DNA of 64,000 nt from 2-02-FULL-55-14 sp964581115. GTDB taxonomy: Bacteria; Bacteroidota; Ignavibacteria; UBA10030. Below are positions 16,473 to 25,456 of the stretch, piece after piece (position 1 is the stretch's first letter; every line of letters starts with the position of its first letter). The translations under genes and the position numbers were made by a program. The notes beneath the pieces were generated by a model that was not told where the DNA came from, searched no databases, and saw only the letters and a list, made by a program, of their open reading frames with translations. The DNA lies in contig CAZOMY010000016.1 of the NCBI GenBank assembly GCA_964581115.1, positions 1 to 64,000 of the forward strand. Reading direction: 5' to 3'.

Positions 16473-18751
16473 GGTGGCGTTGGATCATGGCGACAGAGCT
16501 GATCGCGGCCGGGTCCGTGCTGGGTCAGGCGCCTTCGATAGGAACGTGGGAAAGTCATACAAGTCTCGCCGGCGTGAGATCGGTTGTGGGCGTGGGCGTC
16601 GATGCCGTGGCTGCTTCGGGCAACGGCGGCGTCTTCATCCATCATCCGTCGTCCGGACGGATCGATGCCGCCACGAACGTCGATGGCCTGGCATCGAACG
16701 ATCTGACCGCCGTGGGGGAAGACGGTCTTGGGGGGCTCTGGGTGGGGAGCACAGACGGCGCCCTGAACCATCGTCCGGCCGGAGCGTCATCGTGGCGAAC
16801 GATCGCAGATATCCGCGAGTCGAACCGTCTTCTCAAGGGCATCCAGCGCTTCGTTCCGAAGGGCGATACGCTGTTCATCGTCAGCGAGTTCGGCGTTTCG
16901 GTGTATCGCGTGAGCCGGAGGGAATTCGGCGACACCTACGCGTCGTTCGGGTACACAACTCCGCCGGTCTGCCGGGATGCAGCCGTGGTCGGCGACACGC
17001 TTTGGGTGGCGAACGATCAAGGTCTGGCCGCTGCCTGGCTCGGCTCATCGAACCTGTCGGCACCGACGCAGTGGAGGCGATTCTCGACGATCGACGGCCT
17101 TCCGGCGGGTCTCTGCCGGACGCTTGCTGCGATCGGCGACACGCTGGTTGTCGGGACATCGACGGGTGCGGCGGCGAGAACCGGCGGAGCCTTCGTTGCT
17201 CTCCCGTCGATCGGGTCGGTCGCGGCCGTCCGGTTCCGCGCGCAAGGCGGTGTGCTCTACAGCCTGACGAGTGAATCAGGATCACTCGTGGTCAGCCGGA
17301 TGCCGCATGTGCTTTCAGCTCGCACGACCGTCGGACCGCCGGTTGTCGGGGCTGTGGACCTGGCGGTCGACGGCCAGTCGGTGGTGTGGGTCGGTATCAG
17401 CGACGGCGGCATCGCTCATTACTCCGACGGCTTGTGGCGGTCGGTGTTGCCCGACGCACCGGGGACCAACCGATTCGTTGACCTTGCCGTTGAACCCGAC
17501 GGGACCCTCTGGGCCGGGACCGGCATCAACGGGGGCGGTCGAGGCATCATGCGCTTCCGTCGCGGATTCTCCGCCGGACGGCGTTGGACGACCTTCACCG
17601 TCGCTACCGCACCGGCGCTGGCTTTCAACGACTATCATAAAGTGAGTCCGGCTCCCGACGGCACGCTGTGGGCGGGATCGTGGGGATGGGGCGTTGTTCA
17701 GATTCGGGGCGACTCGGTGCTCAGGCGGCTCGACACGAGGTCGATACCCGCGCTATCGCCGACCGAGCCGGTGAATCCCGATTTTGTTGTCGTCGGAGAC
17801 GTGGCCTCCGATGCGGAGGGTACGATGTGGATCGTCAACCGAACGGCAGTGGACGGGAACGTCCTTGTTCGCCTCATGAACGATTCCACTGTCGTCAAGT
17901 ACCGCAATCTGACGGGAACGGGCGAAGGTCGTTTCACCGCGCTGGCCATCGACCGGAATGGCACGAAGTGGCTGGCCAATTCCGAGCCGAGCGTGCAGGC
18001 GGCGAGCGGCCTGTACTACTTCAATGAATCGATCAGCCTCCCCGGTTCCGTGGGCTCCACCGGCTGGGGGGTCATCACGCAGTCGGAAGGTCTGGCCAAC
18101 AACGTCGTCCAGTCGATCGTCGTGGACCTCGAGGGCGATGTGTGGGCCGGCACGGCGCTTGGTGTGACGATCTTCAACGAGCCTTCAAATCCCCGGACCC
18201 GCCGGAGCACATCGTTCCCGTTGCGGGAGCAATCGATCCAGGCGATCGCCGTCGACGGTGTCAACAACAAATGGGTCGGAACGCGCGAAGGGGCGTTCGT
18301 CGTCAGCCCCGACGGGTCGCAACTGCTGGCGCAATATACGGTCGCCAACACCGGCGGGCGGCTGGTGAGCAACGACGTCCGCTCGATCGCGATCGACCAG
18401 AACGCGGGCATCGTCTACCTCGGGACTGAATCAGGGCTTTCGGCGCTGTCGATCCCGACCGTTCAGACCGAACGGCAATTCACGACCCTGCTGCTCGGGC
18501 CGAATCCCTTCCCCGTGCCGTCGGAAACGCCGTTGACGATCCGAAGACTCATGCCACAGTCCCGGGTCAAGATCCTGTCGATCTCGGGGGCGCTGGTGAC
18601 GGAATTCGATGCGCAGGGAGGAGGGCGTGCTTTCTGGGACGGCAGGGACCGGTCCGGATCGTACGTCGGTAGTGGTACGTATGTGATCGTAGCGTTCAAT
18701 GAGAATGGAGAACAGATCACGACGGCGAAGGTGGCCGTGGTAAGGAGGTGA
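16469..18751 (+). CDS. Double beta-propeller protein with T9SS C-terminal domain, PorZ-like
   Basis: A 760-residue exported protein. After an N-terminal hydrophobic segment, residues 25-670 hold repeated two-component-regulator-type propeller blades (DGLASNDLTAVGEDGLGGLWVG, DGTLWAGT, DVWAGTALGV, NKWVGTREG). The last 85 residues form a compact beta domain of the T9SS C-terminal type: GPNPFPVPSETPLTI, VKILSISGALV, WDGRDRSG and a final KVAVVRR. PorZ of Porphyromonas, which has two propellers plus this C-terminal domain and helps attach lipopolysaccharide to T9SS cargo, has the same layout and a similar length. PorZ identity is an inference; an ordinary T9SS cargo protein is the alternative. Confidence 0.72.
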   Translation: MRWRWIMATELIAAGSVLGQAPSIGTWESHTSLAGVRSVVGVGVDAVAASGNGGVFIHHPSSGRIDAATNVDGLASNDLTAVGEDGLGGLWVGSTDGALNHRPAGASSWRTIADIRESNRLLKGIQRFVPKGDTLFIVSEFGVSVYRVSRREFGDTYASFGYTTPPVCRDAAVVGDTLWVANDQGLAAAWLGSSNLSAPTQWRRFSTIDGLPAGLCRTLAAIGDTLVVGTSTGAAARTGGAFVALPSIGSVAAVRFRAQGGVLYSLTSESGSLVVSRMPHVLSARTTVGPPVVGAVDLAVDGQSVVWVGISDGGIAHYSDGLWRSVLPDAPGTNRFVDLAVEPDGTLWAGTGINGGGRGIMRFRRGFSAGRRWTTFTVATAPALAFNDYHKVSPAPDGTLWAGSWGWGVVQIRGDSVLRRLDTRSIPALSPTEPVNPDFVVVGDVASDAEGTMWIVNRTAVDGNVLVRLMNDSTVVKYRNLTGTGEGRFTALAIDRNGTKWLANSEPSVQAASGLYYFNESISLPGSVGSTGWGVITQSEGLANNVVQSIVVDLEGDVWAGTALGVTIFNEPSNPRTRRSTSFPLREQSIQAIAVDGVNNKWVGTREGAFVVSPDGSQLLAQYTVANTGGRLVSNDVRSIAIDQNAGIVYLGTESGLSALSIPTVQTERQFTTLLLGPNPFPVPSETPLTIRRLMPQSRVKILSISGALVTEFDAQGGGRAFWDGRDRSGSYVGSGTYVIVAFNENGEQITTAKVAVVRR

Positions 18752-18872
18752 CGAGACCGGAGTCTGTGGACAACGACAAACCGTGATTCGAGGCAGAAGA
18801 GTTGTCATTCCTGAACAACGCGCATTGCGATCTCCATGAGCGGCTGCAGATCGACCCAAGGGAGGAATCAAC

Positions 18873-19154
18873 GTGGAACCGACGTATAAAGATGAGATCT
18901 TCACGAAGCGGGTCCGTGCGGGGAAGCGGACGTACTTCTTCGACGTGAAATCGACCAAGTCCGAAAAAGACTTCTACATCACGATCACCGAAAGCAAGCG
19001 GGTGGGGGAGGAGGAGTATGAGAAGCACAAGATCTTCCTGTACAAGGAGGATTTCGACAAGTTCTCGGAGGCGTTGATGGAGACCGTGACGCACGTCCGC
19101 GGACACCTGTTGTCGGGGGTCCAAGTGGACGCTCCGGCGGAGGAGAGGGTGTGA
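18873..19154 (+). CDS. PUR-alpha-like nucleic-acid-binding protein (DUF3276)
   Basis: A 93-residue protein of the bacterial PUR-alpha family found in Bacteroidota and spirochaetes. The pattern YKDEIFTKRVRAGKRTYFFDVKS followed by KDFYITITESKR and IFLYKEDFDKF matches one PUR repeat. Homologues bind single-stranded or purine-rich DNA and RNA, and the Borrelia member acts as a regulator. The start is GTG 18873 with a very strong Shine-Dalgarno (AGGGAGGA, 6 bases upstream). The stop codon is the first unit of a purine-rich heptamer array, which is notable for a protein family with purine-rich targets. Confidence 0.88.
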   Translation: MEPTYKDEIFTKRVRAGKRTYFFDVKSTKSEKDFYITITESKRVGEEEYEKHKIFLYKEDFDKFSEALMETVTHVRGHLLSGVQVDAPAEERV

Positions 19155-19199
19155 GGATGGGGGAGTGAGGATGGAAGATTGAGGATTGAGGATCCTCAC
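19151..19199. repeat. Degenerate heptamer array A3
   Basis: Seven 7-bp units in register: GTGAGGA, TGGGGGA, GTGAGGA, TGGAAGA, TTGAGGA, TTGAGGA, TCCTCAC. The first unit contains the TGA stop of the PUR-alpha gene. The last unit is the inverse complement of the first type, so the array ends in a 12-bp perfect palindrome TGAGGATCCTCA (19187-19198). The rest of the 208-base gap up to 19363 holds only the promoter at 19301. Confidence 0.85.
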
Positions 19200-19300
19200 C
19201 TGAAACCGGCATCATCAAGGGGCTCGGGCCGTGAAGGTCTGGGCCTCATTGTTGAAAGGGGGGCTCGGCGAATGACCGGGACGCAGTTCGATCCTGATCC

Positions 19301-19329
19301 TTGACTCCCCATCGGATTTTCGTTATCTT
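19301..19329 (+). promoter_or_regulatory. Predicted promoter of the rpmF-fab operon
   Basis: TTGACT (19301-19306), 17 bases, TATCTT (19324-19329), continuing TC. This is the best match to TTG-N20-TAnnTTT in the window. It is followed by a T-rich stretch and a GAGGG ribosome binding site ahead of ATG 19363. Confidence 0.68.
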
Positions 19330-19362
19330 TCTTTGATTTTTTCTAGTTTTTCGAGGGTCCGA

Positions 19363-19872
19363 ATGGCCGTGATGCAGGTCAATATTGCGCGTCTGTCGGA
19401 AGGCAGGCACACGCATCAATTTCGCGTCGCCCCGGCCGACCTTGGGCTCGGCGAAAACTATGTCGGCGACGTCGTCGTCGACGCCACGCTGGACCGGACA
19501 GGACGCCAGATCATCCTCCTGGCCTGGTTCCAAGCCACAGGGAAGTTTACATGCGACCGGTGTCTGGAACCGTTCGCCTCATCGCTTGCAGGCCACTACC
19601 GGATCCTGTACGTCCCCGAGGGGACGTCGATCCCGACCGAGGCGGTCGATGGTGAGGTTCAGACCGTGCCGGCCGAAGCTCAAGTGATCACCCTGGATGA
19701 GGATGTCCGGCAGTATGTCGAGTTGGCCGTTCCGTCGAAACTGCTGTGCCGGGACGATTGTCAGGGCTTGTGTCCACGGTGTGGCAAGAACTGGAACACC
19801 GGCCGCTGTGCGTGCGACCAGCAGGAATCGGACCCGCGCTGGGATGCGCTGAAAAAGTTGACGAATTCCTAG
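19363..19872 (+). CDS. DUF177/YceD-family protein
   Basis: A 169-residue protein of the YceD family, which almost always sits just before rpmF and affects 23S rRNA accumulation in E. coli and chloroplasts. The N-terminal part is a beta-rich domain. A CDRCLEPF motif is followed by a C-terminal cysteine cluster, CRDDCQGLCPRCGKNWNTGRC, typical of the bacterial form and likely to bind zinc. ATG 19363 is chosen because GAGGG lies at a proper distance; the frame extends upstream only through the promoter. It is the first gene of the lipid operon. Confidence 0.88.
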   Translation: MAVMQVNIARLSEGRHTHQFRVAPADLGLGENYVGDVVVDATLDRTGRQIILLAWFQATGKFTCDRCLEPFASSLAGHYRILYVPEGTSIPTEAVDGEVQTVPAEAQVITLDEDVRQYVELAVPSKLLCRDDCQGLCPRCGKNWNTGRCACDQQESDPRWDALKKLTNS

Positions 19873-19884
19873 AGGAGTTGCTCC

Positions 19885-20067
19885 ATGCCGAACCCCAAAC
19901 GCCGTCATTCCAAGACTCGCGGTCGCAAGCGTCGGACGCACTACAAGGCGTCAACGCCGACCACGCAGGAATGTCCGAACTGCCACGAGCCCAAGCTTCA
20001 GCATCGCGCGTGCCCGAATTGCGGCCACTACAACGGCCGCGTCGTCACGTCCCCCAAGGAATCCTGA
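19885..20067 (+). CDS. rpmF: 50S ribosomal protein L32
   Basis: A 60-residue basic protein with the L32 N-terminus MPNPKRRHSKTRGRKRR and two CPNC motifs (ECPNC and ACPNC), which is the zinc-binding form of L32. It has a good AGGAG ribosome binding site seven bases upstream. The DUF177-rpmF-plsX order is strongly conserved in bacteria and couples ribosome supply to phospholipid synthesis. Confidence 0.97.
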   Translation: MPNPKRRHSKTRGRKRRTHYKASTPTTQECPNCHEPKLQHRACPNCGHYNGRVVTSPKES

Positions 20068-20105
20068 CGTCCCGACCGAGCTGACGCACACCTTCGGTCG
20101 TCTGC

Positions 20106-21134
20106 ATGCCATCCAACACACGCATCCGTGTCGCTCTCGATGCCATGGGGGGCGACCATGCCCCCGGGCATGAGATCGACGGGGCTTTGGCGGCGATCCG
20201 CGAAGCTTCGGACCGGCTGGAGCTGATCCTCGTCGGCGATGAGGCCGGCCTTCGTGCGCTGTGGACCTCCCGAGGCGGCGATGTGTCATCCGTCCGGTTC
20301 GTCCATGCCGAGCAGGTCATCACGATGGAAGACAAGCCCACGGCCGCCTTGAAGGAGAAGCGCAACTCTTCACTGGCCGTCGGTATGCGGTTCCATCAGG
20401 AAGGTCACGCCGATGCGTTCGTCAGCGCGGGCAATACCGGGGCCGTCCTATCGGCGGCAACATTGATCCTGGGACGCGTCAAGGGGGTCAGCCGCCCGAC
20501 GATCGGGACCTTCATTCCGGCAGAGCGGGGCGAGTGTCTGCTCCTCGACGCGGGCACCAACGTGGACTGCCGCGCGCAGCATCTGTATGAGTTCGGGATC
20601 ATGGGCAGCATCTACTTCCAGCGCGTTGCAGGGAAAGACCGTCCGACCGTCGCATTGCTGAATGTGGGAGAGGAGCGCCAGAAGGGGACGGAGGTCGTTC
20701 TCGAAGCATACAGAATGCTCGAAGCCAGTTCGGTGAACTTTGTCGGCAACGTCGAAGGGCGGGACATCTTGAAGGCGAAGGCCGACGTCGTCGTCTGCGA
20801 CGGTTTCACGGGCAACATCGTCCTGAAGTTCGGCGAAAGCGTTCCGTCGTTCCTCAAGGCGATGTTGCGGCAGGCGGCCGACCGAAGCCTGCTCGACAAG
20901 CTTGTCATCGGTCTGGCCCGCGGAGCCATGCGCCGAGCGCTCGGCATCCTCGACCCGAATCTGCACGGCGGCGTGCCCGTGTTGGGCGTGAACGGCGTGG
21001 CGATCATTGGACACGGGAGCGCCAGTCCGGTCGGCATCAAGAACATGATCCTGCGGGCGGTGGAGGTCGCGCAGAGCGGTCTCCATCGGCACATTGCAGC
21101 GGCACTCGAATCACCCTCCCCTTCCGTGTCCTGA
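20106..21134 (+). CDS. plsX: Phosphate acyltransferase PlsX
   Basis: Converts acyl-ACP and phosphate to acyl-phosphate, the acyl donor for PlsY in glycerolipid synthesis. The 342-residue protein begins with the family signature RVALDAMGGDHAPG and contains VSAGNTGAVL, LDAGTN, LLNVGEE and VCDGFTGNI. It follows rpmF and precedes fabH, the usual order. Peripheral membrane association is expected from the family. Confidence 0.97.
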   Translation: MPSNTRIRVALDAMGGDHAPGHEIDGALAAIREASDRLELILVGDEAGLRALWTSRGGDVSSVRFVHAEQVITMEDKPTAALKEKRNSSLAVGMRFHQEGHADAFVSAGNTGAVLSAATLILGRVKGVSRPTIGTFIPAERGECLLLDAGTNVDCRAQHLYEFGIMGSIYFQRVAGKDRPTVALLNVGEERQKGTEVVLEAYRMLEASSVNFVGNVEGRDILKAKADVVVCDGFTGNIVLKFGESVPSFLKAMLRQAADRSLLDKLVIGLARGAMRRALGILDPNLHGGVPVLGVNGVAIIGHGSASPVGIKNMILRAVEVAQSGLHRHIAAALESPSPSVS

Positions 21135-21143
21135 GGTCTCCGC

Positions 21144-22148
21144 ATGTCTGTCACACGAGCCACCATCACCGCCGTCGGGCATTACACGCCTCCGAAGGTC
21201 CTGTCCAACTTCGACCTGGAAAAGCTCGTCGACACGAACGACGAGTGGATCCGCACGCGCACCGGCATCTCCGAGCGCCGCATCATGGAGCAGGGTGCCA
21301 CGTCCGACATGGCGGTCCTGGCCGTCAGGAACATGGCCGAGCGCTTCAACGTGAACCTGAGCGAGGTCGAGGTCATCATTCTCGCCACCGTCACGCCCGA
21401 CATGTTCTTCCCGGCGACGGCCGTGCTTGTCGGCCACAAACTCGGCATGAAGCAGGCGTGGGGCTTTGACATTTCGGCGGCGTGCTCGGGCTTCCTGTAT
21501 GCGTTGGCGACGGGCGCCAAGTTCATCGAGAGCGGAGCGAACAAGAAGGTGCTCGTCATCGGCGCCGACAAGATGAGCGCCATCATCGACTATACCGACC
21601 GGAACACCTGCATCCTTTTTGGCGACGCCGCGGCCTGCGTTCTGTTGGAGCCGTCGGATGACCCGAGCTACGGACTGCTCGACCACCGCTTGTATAGCGA
21701 CGGCGCGGGCGGAGAGTTTCTCCATATGAAGGCCGGCGGCAGTCTCAACCCGGCCAGCCACGAGACGGTCGACAAGCGCATGCACTTCATCTACCAGGAC
21801 GGCAAGAACGTCTTCAAGCTGGCCGTCAAGGGGATGGCCGACGTATCGGTGGAGGTGATGGAACGGAACGGTCTGAAGGGCGACGACGTCGCCTGGCTCG
21901 TGCCGCATCAGGCGAACCTGCGGATCATCGACGCGACGGCCGAGCGCATGGGCATCGACCGAAGCAAGGTCATGATCAACATCGACAAGTATGGTAATAC
22001 GACGGCCGCGACCATCCCGCTCTGCCTTTCGGAGTGGCATGCGTCCGGTCAGCTCCAGCGCGGCCAGAACATCGTCATGGCCGCTTTCGGAGCCGGCTAC
22101 ACCTGGGGTGCGGCGCTGATGAAGTGGTCGCTTGCAACGAAGGCGTGA
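21144..22148 (+). CDS. fabH: 3-oxoacyl-ACP synthase III (KAS III)
   Basis: Starts fatty-acid synthesis by condensing acetyl-CoA or another short acyl-CoA with malonyl-ACP. The catalytic triad is visible: Cys114 in ISAACSGF, His in VPHQANLRI and Asn in KYGNTTAAT. NDEWIRTRTGI is the family N-terminal signature. The 334-residue length is normal. Its stop overlaps an in-frame GTG of fabD, so translation is probably coupled. Confidence 0.97.
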   Translation: MSVTRATITAVGHYTPPKVLSNFDLEKLVDTNDEWIRTRTGISERRIMEQGATSDMAVLAVRNMAERFNVNLSEVEVIILATVTPDMFFPATAVLVGHKLGMKQAWGFDISAACSGFLYALATGAKFIESGANKKVLVIGADKMSAIIDYTDRNTCILFGDAAACVLLEPSDDPSYGLLDHRLYSDGAGGEFLHMKAGGSLNPASHETVDKRMHFIYQDGKNVFKLAVKGMADVSVEVMERNGLKGDDVAWLVPHQANLRIIDATAERMGIDRSKVMINIDKYGNTTAATIPLCLSEWHASGQLQRGQNIVMAAFGAGYTWGAALMKWSLATKA

Positions 22149-22159
22149 CGGCTGCTGCA

Positions 22160-23071
22160 ATGGGCAAGCGCGCGTTCATCTTTCCGGGACAGGGATCGCA
22201 ATACGTCGGCATGGGCAGGGACCTGGCCGCGTCGCTCCCTGCGGCGAAGAGGCTGTTCGAGCAGGCCGACGAGGTGCTTGGCGTGCCGCTCAGCCGGGTC
22301 TGCTTTGAAGGTCCCGAAGAGGAATTACGTCAGACGAAGAACACGCAGCCGGCGATCTACCTGCACAGCCTGGCGGTCGCCGCCGTGCTGTCCGATGGTC
22401 GCGCGGACATGGCCGCCGGTCATTCGCTCGGCGAGTATTCGGCGCTCGTATTCGCGGGCGCCCTTTCGTTCGAGGCGGGACTGAATCTCGTGCGGTTGCG
22501 CGGCGAACTGATGCATCAGGCCGGTATCGAGCAGCCGGGCACGATGGCAGCGGTGATCGGGCTCGAAGGCGAGGCGGTTGCGGAGGTCTGCGCAGCCGCC
22601 GCATCGGCGGGGATCGTCCAGCCGGCCAACTACAACTCTCCCGGCCAGGTGGTCATCTCGGGATCGGTCGAGGGGGTGCGGGCGGCGATGGAGGTGGCGA
22701 AGCAGAAGGGGGCCAAGATGGTCAAAGAGCTCTCCGTGAGCGGAGCCTTCCATTCACCGTTGATGGCTCCGGCGAGAGCCGGGCTTGAGCGGGCGTTGGC
22801 TTCGGCGGAGATCCGCGACGCGCGCATTCCGGTGTATGCGAATGTGACGGCAGAGCCGGTGCAGGACGCAGGGTCGATACGGCGTCTGTTGCTTGAACAG
22901 CTGACGATGCCGGTCCGATGGGAGCAGAGCGTGGCCCGCATGGCGGCGGATGGCGCGACGGAATTCGTGGAGCTCGGACCGGGCAAGGTGCTGCAGGGGC
23001 TTGTGAAGCGCATCGTGTCGGGAGCGGCCACCCGCGGCTTCGACACTCTCAAGGACCTTTCGGGATCGTGA
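22160..23071 (+). CDS. fabD: Malonyl-CoA:ACP transacylase
   Basis: Transfers malonyl groups from CoA to acyl carrier protein. The 303-residue protein has FPGQGSQYVGMG, the catalytic serine in AGHSLGEYSAL, the arginine in LRGELMHQ, and the histidine in SGAFHSPLM. ATG 22160 is chosen from the family start, but an in-frame GTG at 22145, which overlaps the fabH stop as GTGA and follows a GAAGG motif, is a credible alternative that would add five residues. Confidence 0.95.
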   Translation: MGKRAFIFPGQGSQYVGMGRDLAASLPAAKRLFEQADEVLGVPLSRVCFEGPEEELRQTKNTQPAIYLHSLAVAAVLSDGRADMAAGHSLGEYSALVFAGALSFEAGLNLVRLRGELMHQAGIEQPGTMAAVIGLEGEAVAEVCAAAASAGIVQPANYNSPGQVVISGSVEGVRAAMEVAKQKGAKMVKELSVSGAFHSPLMAPARAGLERALASAEIRDARIPVYANVTAEPVQDAGSIRRLLLEQLTMPVRWEQSVARMAADGATEFVELGPGKVLQGLVKRIVSGAATRGFDTLKDLSGS

Positions 23072-23073
23072 TC

Positions 23074-23820
23074 ATGGGCAGACTGCAGGACAAGATCGTA
23101 CTCGTCACCGGCGGGTCGCGGGGCATCGGCCGTGCGATCGTGAAGGCCTGCGCCGTCGAAGGCGCGCACGTGGCTTTCACCTTCCGGAGCGCCGGCGTAT
23201 CGGCGGAAGAAGTCCTCGCCGATGTCCGGAATGCCGGGCGCGAAGGACTGGCGCTGCAGTCCGATGCGAAGGATCCCGCCGCGGCGCAACAGGCGGTGGA
23301 CGCGGTCGTTGCCAAGTGGGGACGCATCGATGTCCTGGTGAACAACGCGGGCATCACGAAGGACACCTTGTTGATGCGCATGACCGAAGCCGACTGGGAC
23401 GAAGTTATCGATACGAACTTGAAGAGCGCGTGGAACTACGCCAAGGCCGCCTGCCGTCCCATGATGGGTCAGCGCAGCGGCTGCATCATCAACATCTCGT
23501 CGATCACGGGTGTGATCGGCAACGCCGGTCAGGCGAACTACGCCGCCGCCAAAGCGGGCATGATCGGCCTGACAAAAGCGCTTGCAAAAGAACTGGCCTC
23601 TCGCAATATTCTCGTCAATGCTGTGGCTCCCGGCTTTGTCGATACCGACATGACGCACAAGCTGACGGACCAGCAGCGTGAATCGCTGTTGAACCTCATC
23701 CCGCTGAAGCGGACGGCAAAGCCGGAGGAGATCGCCGGCGTCGTCGCATTCCTGGCGAGCCCCGCCGCGTCGTATATCACCGGACAGGTGATCGTCGTCG
23801 ACGGCGGCATCGTCATGTAA
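23074..23820 (+). CDS. fabG: 3-oxoacyl-ACP reductase
   Basis: NADPH-dependent ketoreductase of the fatty-acid elongation cycle, a 248-residue short-chain dehydrogenase. It has the cofactor loop TGGSRGIG, the NNAG motif, the catalytic Ser of NISSITG and YAAAKAG with Tyr and Lys. The C-terminal VAPGFVDTDMT and GQVIVVDGG are standard. It starts two bases after the fabD stop. The ATG 23074 start is chosen over an in-frame GTG at 23068. Confidence 0.97.
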   Translation: MGRLQDKIVLVTGGSRGIGRAIVKACAVEGAHVAFTFRSAGVSAEEVLADVRNAGREGLALQSDAKDPAAAQQAVDAVVAKWGRIDVLVNNAGITKDTLLMRMTEADWDEVIDTNLKSAWNYAKAACRPMMGQRSGCIINISSITGVIGNAGQANYAAAKAGMIGLTKALAKELASRNILVNAVAPGFVDTDMTHKLTDQQRESLLNLIPLKRTAKPEEIAGVVAFLASPAASYITGQVIVVDGGIVM

Positions 23821-23881
23821 CGGAGCCTCTCACGAACGTCAACGAACCGTTCCATTACCATCCACCATCAGGAGTCCTTCC

Positions 23882-24121
23882 ATGTCAGACGTCACCTCCA
23901 AAGTGAAAGACATCATCGTCGCGAAGCTCGGCGTCGATGCCGCGCAGATCACGAACGAAGCGTCCTTCACGAACGACCTCGGCGCCGATTCGCTCGATAC
24001 CGTCGAGTTGGTGATGGAGTTCGAGAAGGCCTTCAATATCCAGATCCCCGACGAAGATGCCGAGAAGATCTCGACGGTCGGCGACGTCGTGAAGTATCTG
24101 GATGCGAAGGGCATCAAGTAG
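23882..24121 (+). CDS. acpP: Acyl carrier protein
   Basis: A 79-residue acidic acyl carrier. The phosphopantetheine attachment site is Ser37 in GADSLDTVELVM, and the rest forms the usual four-helix pattern. It has a strong AGGAG ribosome binding site, fitting the high abundance of ACP. It lies between fabG and fabF, the classical position. Confidence 0.98.
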   Translation: MSDVTSKVKDIIVAKLGVDAAQITNEASFTNDLGADSLDTVELVMEFEKAFNIQIPDEDAEKISTVGDVVKYLDAKGIK

Positions 24122-24163
24122 ACAGTCCACCGCACGTAACCGGTCGTCGTTTCAGGAGATCGC

Positions 24164-25423
24164 ATGGGGTACCACGGACAGCCGCGGCGGGTCGTCGTCA
24201 CCGGAATGGGCGCGCTCACCCCGATCGGCAATACGGTCGAGGAATTCTGGAGGAACCTGCTGGCGGGCGTCAGCGGGGCGGGGCCCATCACCTATTTCGA
24301 CGTGTCCCAGTACGACACGAAATTCGCGTGTCAGCTGAAAGGCTTCGACGCTTCGAAGTACCTTGACCGCAAGCTGGTGCAGCGGGCCGACCCGTTCACG
24401 CACTACGCCCTCGTCGCCGTGGACATGGCCGTCAAGGACGCCGCGATCGATTTCTCGAAGCTGGACCGGGACCGCATCGGCGTTGTCTTTGGATCGGGGA
24501 TCGGAGGCCTGCAGACCTTCTTCAAGCAGAGCCAGACGATCCACGAAACGAAGGGCCCTCACCGGATCAGCCCCTTCTTCATACCGATGATGATCTCTGA
24601 CATCGCCGCGGGCCGGATCTCGATGATCCACGGATTGAAAGGGCCGAACTACGCCACCACGTCGGCCTGCGCCACGTCGTCCCATGCGATCGGGGATGCG
24701 TTCATCCTCATCCAGCGGGGAGACGCGGACGTCATGGTCACCGGCGGCTCCGAGGCGAGCATCTGCGAGATGGGTGTCGGCGGCTTCAACGCGATGCGTG
24801 CCCTCTCGACGCGCAACGACGCGCCGGAGAAGGCGAGCCGCCCGTTCGACAAGGATCGCGACGGCTTTGTGATGGGTGAGGGGGGCGGTGCGCTGATCCT
24901 GGAGGAACTGGGTCACGCCGTCCGCCGCGGTGCGAAGATCTATGCCGAGATCGCGGGCGTCGGTTTCTCGGCCGACGCCCACCATATCACCGAACCGGCC
25001 CCTGAGGGGGAAGGCGCCCAGCGTTCGATGAAGGCGGCGATCCGCGACGCCGGTCTCACCCCGCAGGATGTGCAGTACATCAACACGCATGGCACCTCGA
25101 CCCCGGTCGGCGACAAGAACGAATCGGCCGCCATCCGCCGGGTGTTTGGCGACCATGCGAATTCGCTGGCGGTCAATTCCACAAAGTCGATGATCGGCCA
25201 TTTGCTGGGGGCCGCCGGCGCTGTGGAATCGATCGCCACGGTCCTCAGTCTGGTACACCAAAAGGTGCACCCGACCATCAATCAGGAATCGCCCGACCCC
25301 GAGTGCGACCTGAACTACATTCCCAACCAGGCGAAAGACTGGTCGGTCGATGTGGCCATCAGCAACACCTTCGGGTTCGGCGGACACAACGCATCGCTCC
25401 TCTTTCGCCGCTATTCCGCATAG
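24164..25423 (+). CDS. fabF: 3-oxoacyl-ACP synthase II (KAS II)
   Basis: Elongating condensing enzyme of fatty-acid synthesis. The 419-residue protein has the Cys-His-His set: Cys in TSACATSSHAIG, the first His in INTHGTSTPVGD and the second in KSMIGHLLGAAGAVE. The C-terminal NTFGFGGHNAS is standard. It has a good AGGAG site six bases upstream. It is followed by rnc after 33 bases. Confidence 0.97.
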   Translation: MGYHGQPRRVVVTGMGALTPIGNTVEEFWRNLLAGVSGAGPITYFDVSQYDTKFACQLKGFDASKYLDRKLVQRADPFTHYALVAVDMAVKDAAIDFSKLDRDRIGVVFGSGIGGLQTFFKQSQTIHETKGPHRISPFFIPMMISDIAAGRISMIHGLKGPNYATTSACATSSHAIGDAFILIQRGDADVMVTGGSEASICEMGVGGFNAMRALSTRNDAPEKASRPFDKDRDGFVMGEGGGALILEELGHAVRRGAKIYAEIAGVGFSADAHHITEPAPEGEGAQRSMKAAIRDAGLTPQDVQYINTHGTSTPVGDKNESAAIRRVFGDHANSLAVNSTKSMIGHLLGAAGAVESIATVLSLVHQKVHPTINQESPDPECDLNYIPNQAKDWSVDVAISNTFGFGGHNASLLFRRYSA

Positions 25424-25456
25424 GCGGCCGCCAGCCGTCGACGCGGGCGTGGGAGG

